The notes: generated from the letters alone by a model not told the origin. Positions 1 through 6,124 are shown, counted from the stretch's first letter. The stretch is DNA of 6,141 bases from Akkermansiaceae bacterium (GCA_029287105.1 JARFRT010000228.1:1-6141); one strand, 5' to 3'. Made by a program: numbers and translations.

Positions 1-236
1 ACGGCATCTTCCAAGCGACCGAGGGAATGCACGGACTGTTCTTCCTTCATCAGGTGTTCTTCACATTCATGATTCTTGTTGTGACAATGATTGCCATGAC
101 GGTAATTTGCCCTCTGGCCGAGCCGCGCAAACTCCCCGTACGCGAGGATATAGCCGTCAAAACCGAACCCGTCGTCAAAATGGCCGGCGCGCTCGTCATC
201 GCCGGCGTCATCGCATTCTTCATCATATTCCGTTAG
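1..236 (+). CDS. Sodium:solute symporter (SSS/SLC5 family), C-terminal fragment
   Basis: This is the 3' end of a gene that enters from the left edge. The frame is open from base 3 and ends at TAG 234-236, leaving about 77 residues. The ATG at 27 is internal, because in-frame codons for GIFQATEG precede it. Two hydrophobic segments are visible: one rich in F, L, V and M (LHQVFFTFMILVVTMIAMTV) and a last one ending in AFFIIFR at the C-terminus. Between them is a polar stretch containing PLAEPRKLPV. In sugar-type SSS symporters the last helices are commonly separated by a loop of this 'PLPEPxxxPV' kind. The full protein would be an inner-membrane Na+-coupled importer, probably of a sugar or sugar acid. 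The substrate cannot be read from this fragment. The DUF5107 gene starts 21 bp downstream, consistent with co-transcription. The family call is from recognition of the C-terminal pattern only. Confidence 0.72.
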   Translation, partial: GIFQATEGMHGLFFLHQVFFTFMILVVTMIAMTVICPLAEPRKLPVREDIAVKTEPVVKMAGALVIAGVIAFFIIFR

Positions 237-257
237 AATAATCTTCTCCACGCATCC

Positions 258-3200
258 ATGTCTGTCACCGCACGTCTCGAACCCCTTGTCATCCCCACCT
301 ACCCCGTCGGAACCCCCGAAAAAAACCCGGTTTTCTTCGAAAAACGCGTCTCCCAGGGGAGCTCCGGCAAGGACTACCCCGTGCCCTTTATCGACAAGGT
401 CTTCGATGAACCGGTTGATACCACTTACCAGTCGGCATTGTTAGAAAACGAGTTCGTCCGGCTCGTCATACTGCCGGAGATCGGCGGCCGCATCTTTGTC
501 GGGCAGGACAAAACCAATAACGACTACGATTTCTTCTACCGTCAGGACGTGATCAAGCCAGCCCTGGTCGGGCTCGCCGGCCCGTGGATCTCGGGTGGTG
601 TCGAGTTCAACTGGCCCCAGCACCACCGCCCGGGGACCTTCCTGCCCGCCGATGTCCACATCGAGGAGGAGTCCGACGGCGCCCGCACCGTCTGGCTCTC
701 CGAGCACGACCCGATCAACCGCCTCAAAGGCATGCACGGCGTGCGCCTGCGCCCCGGCTCGTCCCTGGTCGAACTGCGCGTCCGGCTCTACAACCGCACC
801 CCGTTCACCCACACCTTCCTCTGGTGGGCCAACGTTGCCGCCAAGGTCCACGACCGGTACCAATCGTTTTTCCCCACCGATGTCCACTACGTCGCCGACC
901 ACGCCGTGCGTGCGACGTCGTCATTCCCCATCGCCGACAACCCGTATTACGACATCCCGTATCAGGACCGGCCGGGCGAAAACGACCTGAGCTGGTATAA
1001 AAACATCCCGGTGCCGACGAGCTACATGGTCTGCCAGACCGACTTCGACTTTTTTGGCGGCTATGATTTTGCTGCAAACGGTGGCTTTGTCCACGTTGCC
1101 AACCGCCACATCGCGCCCGGCAAAAAACAATGGACCTGGGGGAATGATGAGTTCGGCTGGGCGTGGGACCGGGAGCTGACCGACGACAATGGCCCTTATG
1201 TCGAACTCATGGCCGGGGTCTATACCGACAACCAACCGGACTTCACCTACCTTCACCCCTACGAAACCAAGACCTTCTCCCAGTTCTGGTGGCCGATCCA
1301 GGACATCGGGCCGGTGCAACAGGCAAACAAGATTGCCGCCCTCGCCTGCGAAGTCCGCGCCGACCGCATGATCGCGCTCGGCCTCTGTGTTTCGGAACCC
1401 GTCAGCAATGCCCGACTGACCGTCGCCTATCACGGCAGTGCGCTCGGCGAGTTCGACCTCACCCTAACACCCGGAGAATCCTGGCAGGACAGCAGCCTGG
1501 CATTGCCCGGCGAAAACCCGGCCGGGCTTGAGATCCACCTGCTTTCCGAAACGGGTGACCCCCTGCTCAGCTACCTGGCGATTGATACCACCACACTCAC
1601 CCGCGACCGCCCGGTCGCTACCGAGCCCGCCGCGCCGGAAGATATCACCTCGACCGATGAACTCTACTTCACCGGCGAGCACCTCGATCAGTACCGCCAC
1701 CCGACCCGCGACCCGGAATGCTACTGGAACGAATGCCTGAAACGTGACCCCGGCGACGCCCGCTGCCACAGCGCACTCGGAAAACGCGCCCTCAACCGTG
1801 GAGAATTTGTATCCGCCCACGATCATTTCCAGCAGGCGGTCGCACGCCTCACCCACCGCCATCCGAACCCGGTCACCGGTGAAGCCCACTACTACCTCGG
1901 ACTCACCCTGCGCAAACTCGACGACCAGGACAATGCCTACGCCGCACTCTACAAAGCGACCTGGGACTACGCCTGGCGCGCCTGCGCCTACTACCAACTC
2001 GCCACCATCGACTGCCTGCGCCACGACTGGTCGGCCGCGATCGAACACCTCGACGCTTCGCTCGACACCAACCGGCAGAACAACAAAGCCCATGTGCTAA
2101 AAGCACTCGTCCTGCAGCAAGTGGCAGGCGCCGTGGCCGGGGCTTCCAGCCCCGTAGCCAACACCCCGACCGAACTGCTCAACGAGCTCCTGCGCACCGA
2201 CCCGCTCGACCACTGGGCGCGGCACGCGCTCGAATACGTGGCCGGGGTTTCCAGCCCCGTAGCCAGCCCCCCATCCAGCAGCTTCCTCGCCGCTACCCGC
2301 AACGACGCCCAGACCATCCTCGACCTCGTCTTCGACTACGCCGAAGCTGGGTTCTACCAGCACGCCATCGACCTGCTTGAACTCCACCACAGCAACCCCA
2401 CTGACGCCGTCGCCGTGCCCAACCCGATGGAGCGCAGCGCCATGACCCACTACGCCCTGGCTTGGTTCAAATCCATCACCCACGCCTCCGACGCCGGTGA
2501 TTTTCTGGCCAGTGCCCACACCCGGTCGCCCGACCACTTCTTCCCGTCCCGCCTCGAGGAAATTATTATTCTGCAGTGGGCCGTGGCCGGGGCTTCCAGC
2601 CCCGTAGCCAACACCTTCACCCCGACCTACCTCGACGACTCAACAGAAATCGCCCGTTATAAAAACCAGCTCCCGCACTGGAGCCAAAATCGCGTCACCT
2701 ACGCCGTCACCTTCCGCCTGGCCGACTCGCTCGCCCAGTCCGTCGTTCAAGCCTACCTCAGCGAAAAACAATTCCTGCAAGCCCACATCGACGAAGCCCG
2801 CAAAAACAACGAGTCCACCAAAGTCCGCGACTTCGAAAAGCAACTCCAACAGCTCTACCGCAACCACATCGAATCCGCACTCGATCAGGGAGCCGGCGAC
2901 TGCCACATGCATAACCCGGAGGTCGCCAAAATCGTTTCTGACGCGATCACACACTTCGATGGTGACCGTTACGATCTCGCCGCCTGGTGTGTCATGCCCA
3001 ACCACGTCCACCTCATCATTCGCCCCCACAAGGGCCACTCGCTCATCAACATTCTCGCCAGCATCAAATCCTTTTCGGCCCAACAAGCGAACAAGGTCCT
3101 CAAGCGCAGCGGCAATTTCTGGCAGAGTGAAAGCTACGACCACATCATCCGTGATGAGGAGGACTTTTTTAACCAGCTTGATTATTTGAAACGCAACCCT

Positions 3201-4319
3201 GAAAAGGCAGGGATCAGTGACTGGAACTGGATTGGCTCTCAGGAAATTGAGTTGGCTACGGGGCTGGAAGCCCCGGCCACGGTCCCGGACACAGCTTGTT
3301 ACGCCCTCGGAAACTACTACTTCGACAAACACCGCCACGCCGACGCGATCGCAGTGTGGGAAAAAGCCGTCGCCGCCGGCACCACCATCCCGCAGGTCTA
3401 CCGCAACCTCGGCATCGCCTACTGGAACCATGGCGCCGATGGCGAAAAGGCCGCCGCCTACTACCAGCGGGCACTCGACCTCGACCCCGCCGACCCCCGA
3501 CTGGTCAGCGAGTCCGACCAACTCGCCGCCAAACGCAACCGCCCGGTCGGCGAGCGTCTCGGCTTTCTCGAAAACCACCTCGAACTCGTCCGGCAACGTG
3601 ACGACGCCACCGTCGGGCTGGCCAGCCTCTACAATCTGGCAGGAAAACCCCAGCGGGGACTCGACCTAGTCACCTCACGCAAATTCCACCCATGGGAAGG
3701 TGGCGAAGGTGCCGTGCTGCGACAATACACCACCGCCCATATCCTGTTAGGACGCCAGGCGCTGGACGAAGGTGACGCCGCCACCGCGCTCGACCACTTC
3801 ACCCGGGCGATGGACACCCCGGAGTCACTCGGCGAAGCCTACCATCCGCTCCAGGCCAAGGCCGATGTCAACTACTGGCTCGGCCGCGCCCTCGCCGATC
3901 TCGGTCGGCACGAGGATGCCCGAAACCACTTCCAACTCTCCGCCAAAAAGGCCGGCGACTTCTCCGCCATGGCCGTTACCGCCCACAGCCCGCTGAGTTA
4001 TTACCGCGGCCTGTCCTTGCGCGAGCTGGGAAAATCCGACGAAGCGAACCATGTCTTCAATGACCTGCTCAGCTTCGCAGAAAAGGGTCTGGAGCAAACG
4101 GCCCGCATCGACTACTTTGCCACCAGCCTACCCAACCTGCTTGTCTTCGATGAAGACATGCAACAACGAAGCGATGCCGAAAACCACCTGCTCATCGCCA
4201 TGGCCAGCCACGGATTGGGTGACACTCAAAAAGCACGCAAGCACCTCGCACGCGTACTCAATTTCTGCTGTGACAACCAACACGCGGTCAACCTCCTCCC
4301 ATTAATCTCACAATCATAA
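258..4319 (+). CDS. DUF5107 / TPR-repeat protein interrupted in frame by a REP-bracketed RAYT transposase
   Basis: Predicted 1353-residue protein. Residues 1 to about 350 match the DUF5107 pattern: an N-terminal QGSSGKDYPVP, LPEIGGRIF near 72-80, GPWISGGVEFNWPQHHRP at 108-125, NRTPFTHTFLWWANVA, NIPVPTSYM, GKKQWTWG, and FWWPIQDIGP from 343. The beta-rich look and the NRTPFTHTF-WW motif recall the galactose-mutarotase-like fold; that is inference. From about 480 to the C-terminus there are TPR-like helical pairs, and the family hallmark FHPWEGGEG lies near the C-terminal third. No signal peptide is seen, so it is probably cytoplasmic. Function is unknown; the family often sits with polysaccharide-degradation genes. 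Oddities: in-frame REP peptides at residues 626-634, 661-669 and 776-784, then a complete RAYT domain (about 801-993) and an inverted REP (999-1008). TPR sequence resumes at PDTACYALGNYYFDKHRHADAI. Removing the 702-bp insert leaves 1119 residues. ATG 258 is chosen because conserved N-terminal sequence follows it closely; no clear Shine-Dalgarno is visible. It follows the symporter by 21 bp and precedes the glycosidase by 4 bp. Confidence 0.88.
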   Translation: MSVTARLEPLVIPTYPVGTPEKNPVFFEKRVSQGSSGKDYPVPFIDKVFDEPVDTTYQSALLENEFVRLVILPEIGGRIFVGQDKTNNDYDFFYRQDVIKPALVGLAGPWISGGVEFNWPQHHRPGTFLPADVHIEEESDGARTVWLSEHDPINRLKGMHGVRLRPGSSLVELRVRLYNRTPFTHTFLWWANVAAKVHDRYQSFFPTDVHYVADHAVRATSSFPIADNPYYDIPYQDRPGENDLSWYKNIPVPTSYMVCQTDFDFFGGYDFAANGGFVHVANRHIAPGKKQWTWGNDEFGWAWDRELTDDNGPYVELMAGVYTDNQPDFTYLHPYETKTFSQFWWPIQDIGPVQQANKIAALACEVRADRMIALGLCVSEPVSNARLTVAYHGSALGEFDLTLTPGESWQDSSLALPGENPAGLEIHLLSETGDPLLSYLAIDTTTLTRDRPVATEPAAPEDITSTDELYFTGEHLDQYRHPTRDPECYWNECLKRDPGDARCHSALGKRALNRGEFVSAHDHFQQAVARLTHRHPNPVTGEAHYYLGLTLRKLDDQDNAYAALYKATWDYAWRACAYYQLATIDCLRHDWSAAIEHLDASLDTNRQNNKAHVLKALVLQQVAGAVAGASSPVANTPTELLNELLRTDPLDHWARHALEYVAGVSSPVASPPSSSFLAATRNDAQTILDLVFDYAEAGFYQHAIDLLELHHSNPTDAVAVPNPMERSAMTHYALAWFKSITHASDAGDFLASAHTRSPDHFFPSRLEEIIILQWAVAGASSPVANTFTPTYLDDSTEIARYKNQLPHWSQNRVTYAVTFRLADSLAQSVVQAYLSEKQFLQAHIDEARKNNESTKVRDFEKQLQQLYRNHIESALDQGAGDCHMHNPEVAKIVSDAITHFDGDRYDLAAWCVMPNHVHLIIRPHKGHSLINILASIKSFSAQQANKVLKRSGNFWQSESYDHIIRDEEDFFNQLDYLKRNPEKAGISDWNWIGSQEIELATGLEAPATVPDTACYALGNYYFDKHRHADAIAVWEKAVAAGTTIPQVYRNLGIAYWNHGADGEKAAAYYQRALDLDPADPRLVSESDQLAAKRNRPVGERLGFLENHLELVRQRDDATVGLASLYNLAGKPQRGLDLVTSRKFHPWEGGEGAVLRQYTTAHILLGRQALDEGDAATALDHFTRAMDTPESLGEAYHPLQAKADVNYWLGRALADLGRHEDARNHFQLSAKKAGDFSAMAVTAHSPLSYYRGLSLRELGKSDEANHVFNDLLSFAEKGLEQTARIDYFATSLPNLLVFDEDMQQRSDAENHLLIAMASHGLGDTQKARKHLARVLNFCCDNQHAVNLLPLISQS
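2130..2165 (+). repeat. REP palindrome copy 1 (in frame, codes VAGASSPVA)
   Basis: The REP core is at 2133-2160. Its inner hairpin cggggcttccagccccg has a 7-bp stem and 3-nt loop. A 4-bp outer stem (tggc with gcca) is offset by a 2-nt bulge (ta), giving a GTAG tetranucleotide at the foot. It is read in the host frame as residues 626-634, in the loop after the helix ending LKALVLQQ. The 36 bp at 2130-2165 are identical to 2580-2615 around copy 3, extending beyond the hairpin on both sides. Just upstream, 2121-2132 (gtggcaggcgcc) loosely repeats the REP start, giving VAGA-VAGA in the protein. Confidence 0.9.
2238..2265 (+). repeat. REP palindrome copy 2 (in frame, codes VAGVSSPVA)
   Basis: Same 28-bp REP core as copy 1 with a single change, c to t at 2248. 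In the folded strand this turns a C-G pair of the inner stem into a U-G wobble, so the hairpin is kept. In the protein it changes Ala to Val (residues 661-669, VAGVSSPVA). It lies after the helical segment DHWARHALEY and before a Ser/Pro-rich linker (SPPSSS), again between predicted helices. It has the same orientation and reading frame as copies 1 and 3. Confidence 0.9.
2581..2612 (+). repeat. REP palindrome copy 3, left boundary of the RAYT unit (in frame)
   Basis: The REP core is at 2583-2610, identical to copy 1, and read in frame as residues 776-784 (VAGASSPVA). With two further bases on each side it forms a perfect 32-bp inverted repeat with copy 4 at 3251-3282. It directly follows host helix SRLEEIIILQW and precedes the RAYT N-terminus by about 16 residues. 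Confidence 0.92.
2658..3236 (+). other. RAYT domain (REP-associated tyrosine transposase, HUH/Y1 type) within the host ORF
   Basis: Residues about 801-993 of the fused protein form a complete single-domain RAYT of the IS200-like Y1 transposase superfamily. It is expected to nick and rejoin single-stranded REP hairpins through a tyrosine-DNA intermediate. Visible signatures in order are LPHW (805-808), VTFRLADSL (817-825), the HUH motif in MPNHVHLII (H916, H918), FWQSESYDHIIR (Y960), and LDYLKRNPEKAG. In the last motif Y976 is my best candidate for the catalytic tyrosine, by analogy with the Y of the 'YI..NPvkAG' helix. All elements are present without frameshift or stop. No ATG, GTG or TTG is in frame between 2586 and the ATG at 2907, which lies well inside the domain. 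The nearest upstream candidate is the GTG at 2583, which is part of the REP and has no ribosome-binding site. The domain is therefore most likely translated only as part of the fusion. Whether it is active is not shown by sequence. Confidence 0.85.
3251..3282 (-). repeat. REP palindrome copy 4, inverted, right boundary of the RAYT unit (in frame)
   Basis: Exact reverse complement of 2581-2612. Read on the + strand in the host frame it codes ATGLEAPAT (residues 1000-1008). It starts a few codons after the RAYT C-terminal DWNWIGSQEIE and is followed at once by TPR sequence of the host. It has the opposite orientation to copies 1 to 3. Confidence 0.92.
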
Positions 4320-4323
4320 CATC

Positions 4324-5853
4324 ATGACCCGTTCCCACCTCCAAACCACCCTGGGCCTCCTCACTTCCACGCTGGCACTGAGCTTTGCCCAGGCGAAGCC
4401 CATCACCTACACCTTCCCTGCGGAATTCCCCACCAGTGAAGTGTATGAGGTGCGCATCGACGACCAACCGGTGCAGGCCTACTCAACAAAAAAAGGCTCA
4501 TTCCTCAGCTTCGGCATGACGGGGCCCGCCGAGCTGACCGTCACCTATCAAACGCCCCCGGCAGAAGTCATCATCCGGCCGCTGAGCGCAGGCGTCAAGG
4601 CCACCCTCGCCGGCAACACATGCACGTTCACACTCCCGCGCCCGATGAACCTCAGCGTGGAAGCCGATGGCGACCTCTCCCACCCGCTGTTCATTTTCGC
4701 CAACCCGGAACTCACCAACATCCCCAGCAAAACCGACCCGAAGGTCAAGTACTTCGAAGCCGGAAAAATCCACGATGCCGGTGAAATCATCCTCAAGGAT
4801 GACGAAACCCTCTACATCGAGGGCGGCGCGGTCGTCCGCGGTGTTGTCCGCGCCCGCAACGCCCGTAACGTCGCCGTCCGTGGCGCCGGAATCATCGACG
4901 CCTCAACACGGAAACACAAAATCAACATGCTTGTCTTTCGGGAGTGTGAAAACGTACTGTTGGAAAATGTGTTTATCCTGGATTCCTTCGGCTGGACCGT
5001 GCACCTGAGCGGGTCGGAAAACATCAAGCTCTCCAACACCCGCGTACTCGCCTGGCGACAAAACTGCGACGGCCTCGACATCGAATACTGCAAAAACGTC
5101 CGGGCCGACGGATGTTTTTGGCAAACCACCGACGACTGTGTCGCGGTCAAGGCCATCTACCCCCCCGGCGTGACCGGCATTCCGTTCGAGGAAATGATCA
5201 ACCCGGAAACGCTCGGCAAGCACAAGGTGCCGCGGATCGTGGGCGATGTGGTTGGCGACGTCCTGATCACTAACTCCGTGTTGTCCAACGCCAAGGGCCA
5301 GACGTTTGAGATTGGGTTCGAACTACGGGTCGACAAAGTCAGCGGCGTCACCTTCCGCAACTGCGACGTCATCCACGGCGGGGTCGGGTTCAGTATTCAC
5401 AATGGCGACCGGGCCATCATCGAAAACATGCTGCTCGATGACATCCGGGTCGAACAGGCGAACCGCCTGATCGACTTCACCCTGGGGCTCTCAATCTACA
5501 GCGACGACTGCCCGGGCCCGTACCGGCGCAGCAACCCGAAACGCAAAGCCGTGCCCAAGGAACACCGCCCGATCCAGGCAAACAATGTCTACCAATGGTA
5601 CGTGCCGGCGGAGCAGGACCTCGGGAAATTTGAAGCCAACCGCGGACTGATCCGCAACATCACCGTGCGCAACATGATCGTAGCCACCCCGCCACGCCAC
5701 AACTCGATTTTCAGCGGCTACAACACCAAACACAACATCTCCGGCATCACCTTCGACGGGCTCGAGATCGCCGGCAAAAAAATACTCTCCGTCGAAGACA
5801 GCGGCATGTACCTCAACCACGTCAAAGACATCCGCTTTCTCCCCGGAAAATAG
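4324..5853 (+). CDS. Secreted GH28-like parallel beta-helix glycosidase (polygalacturonase-related), atypical active site
   Basis: Predicted 509-residue protein. Residues 1-24 look like a Sec signal peptide: MTRSH, a hydrophobic stretch, then AQA before K25, with cleavage expected after A24. Residues about 25-115 appear to be a small beta domain. From about 130 there are repeated short strands typical of a right-handed parallel beta-helix (GGAVVRGVVRARNARNVAVRGAGIID, NVLLENVFILDSFGWTVHL, NIKLSNTRV). GH28-type motifs are NCDGLDI (N247-D249, normally NTD) and DDCVAVK (D270-D271), the usual carboxylate positions. The GHG motif is replaced by GQT (325-327), and no R-x-K equivalent is obvious. A plain endo-polygalacturonase is therefore doubtful, and another GH28-like or beta-helix specificity is possible. 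The likely role is extracellular or periplasmic cleavage of a plant or algal polysaccharide. ATG 4324 is 4 bp after the DUF5107 stop and gives a proper signal peptide; no Shine-Dalgarno is visible, so translational coupling is plausible. Confidence 0.78.
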   Translation: MTRSHLQTTLGLLTSTLALSFAQAKPITYTFPAEFPTSEVYEVRIDDQPVQAYSTKKGSFLSFGMTGPAELTVTYQTPPAEVIIRPLSAGVKATLAGNTCTFTLPRPMNLSVEADGDLSHPLFIFANPELTNIPSKTDPKVKYFEAGKIHDAGEIILKDDETLYIEGGAVVRGVVRARNARNVAVRGAGIIDASTRKHKINMLVFRECENVLLENVFILDSFGWTVHLSGSENIKLSNTRVLAWRQNCDGLDIEYCKNVRADGCFWQTTDDCVAVKAIYPPGVTGIPFEEMINPETLGKHKVPRIVGDVVGDVLITNSVLSNAKGQTFEIGFELRVDKVSGVTFRNCDVIHGGVGFSIHNGDRAIIENMLLDDIRVEQANRLIDFTLGLSIYSDDCPGPYRRSNPKRKAVPKEHRPIQANNVYQWYVPAEQDLGKFEANRGLIRNITVRNMIVATPPRHNSIFSGYNTKHNISGITFDGLEIAGKKILSVEDSGMYLNHVKDIRFLPGK

Positions 5854-5867
5854 CCCGAGCTGACGCA

Positions 5868-5897
5868 CCGTGGCCGGGGCTTCCAGCCCCGTAGCCG
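5868..5897 (+). repeat. REP palindrome copy 5 (intergenic)
   Basis: Identical to copy 1 from 5868 to 5896. Only the last base of the 28-bp core differs (g at 5897 instead of a), which turns the outermost pair into a wobble. The inner stem is 5875-5881 with 5885-5891, and the outer stem is 5872-5874 with 5894-5896. It lies 14 bp after the glycosidase stop codon, the usual kind of place for REP elements. Confidence 0.9.
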
Positions 5898-5913
5898 ACA
5901 GACTCCTTTTTTT
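5871..5913 (+). terminator. Possible REP-based transcription terminator after the glycosidase gene
   Basis: The GC-rich hairpin of REP copy 5 is followed by a run of seven T at 5907-5913. The T run begins 10 nt after the outer stem ends, farther than in a standard intrinsic terminator. Termination is therefore uncertain, and the hairpin could instead protect the mRNA 3' end. No better terminator is seen between 5854 and 6141. Confidence 0.3.
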
Positions 5914-6124
5914 CACCGCGGAAAAAGACGAAATGCGCGAAAGGAAGACTCAGGTTGCGGGCTTGGGTTGCTACTTCATTTTGGAACCACGGAAGATACT
6001 GAATACACGGAAGTATTTCCAGGCGAAGCCTGTCTTACTTGGTATTTGGAGTTTGGTTTTTGGAACTTATCCCCCCTTGGTCTTTGGAGTTTCAAACTTA
6101 GAGTTTGAAACCGTTGCGTCTTGA
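5898..6124. other. Repeat-rich noncoding interval between convergent REP copies
   Basis: About 227 bp, clearly AT-richer than the genes. I see no credible gene: the + strand frame that stays open here starts inside the REP and codes low-complexity, family-less sequence. The interval holds imperfect short repeats. The 8-mer cacggaag occurs at 5988-5995 and 6006-6013. A 17-mer beginning cttggt at 6038-6054 recurs at 6076-6092 with one mismatch. There is also a small hairpin caggc-gaa-gcctg at 6020-6032 and a larger one at 6089-6111. The accgcggaaaa and accacggaag phrases resemble dispersed noncoding repeats that I associate with Verrucomicrobiota-type genomes; that association is from memory. 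Confidence 0.55.
6089..6111. repeat. Perfect 9-bp inverted repeat (hairpin)
   Basis: gtttcaaac at 6089-6097 and its reverse complement gtttgaaac at 6103-6111 are separated by the 5-nt loop ttaga. No T run follows, so it is not a typical terminator. The left arm overlaps the end of the second copy of the 17-bp direct repeat. Confidence 0.7.

Larger units (their letters stand above)
2581..3282 (+). mobile_element. REP-RAYT-inverted REP unit (REPtron-like) inserted in frame in the DUF5107/TPR gene
   Basis: The unit is bounded by a REP palindrome at 2581-2612 and its exact reverse complement at 3251-3282, a perfect 32-bp inverted repeat. Between them lies a full RAYT coding region on the + strand. 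Total length including the repeats is 702 bp, divisible by three, so the host frame is kept. Host homology is recognisable right up to the left edge (residues SRLEEIIILQW) and right after the right edge (PDTACYALGNYYFDK). This places the insertion in a loop between two TPR helices. By eye the RAYT part is AT-richer than the host gene, with codons such as gat tat ttg aaa near 3180, consistent with separate origin. RAYTs are known to be genomically associated with flanking REP palindromes; an in-frame location inside another protein is the unusual part. No TnpB, passenger gene or obvious target duplication is seen. Confidence 0.85.

Noticed and set aside
27..236. Small independent 69-residue membrane protein starting at ATG 27
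   Set aside because: The frame is open upstream to the window edge and the sequence looks like the end of an SSS symporter, so the ATG is internal.
441..902. Minus-strand open frame of 153 residues and similar overlapping frames between 441 and 2537
   Set aside because: They are antisense to strongly recognisable DUF5107/TPR sequence, with low-complexity Val/Gly/Arg-rich translations and no start context.
2133..3280. CRISPR-like array from the recurring 28-bp repeats
   Set aside because: Spacing is irregular (about 77, 317 and 642 bp), the repeats change orientation, and the intervening DNA is coding. They are REP palindromes.
2581..3282. Intein in the DUF5107 protein
   Set aside because: No intein splicing motifs (N-terminal Cys/Ser block, C-terminal His-Asn) are seen at the junctions; the insert is a RAYT bounded by REPs.
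2581..3282. Canonical IS200/IS605 insertion sequence
   Set aside because: The transposase belongs to the Y1/HUH superfamily, but the RAYT-type motifs, the perfect REP inverted bracket and the absence of TnpB fit a REP-RAYT unit better.
2640..3596. 318-residue open frame on the minus strand
   Set aside because: It lies opposite the RAYT and TPR coding sequence, shows no recognisable family, and is the kind of long antisense frame expected in GC-rich coding DNA.
5870..6124. 84-residue + strand open frame starting at the GTG of REP copy 5
   Set aside because: The start lies inside the REP, the translation is repeat-like with no recognisable domain, and the DNA is AT-rich with internal direct and inverted repeats, so it reads as noncoding.
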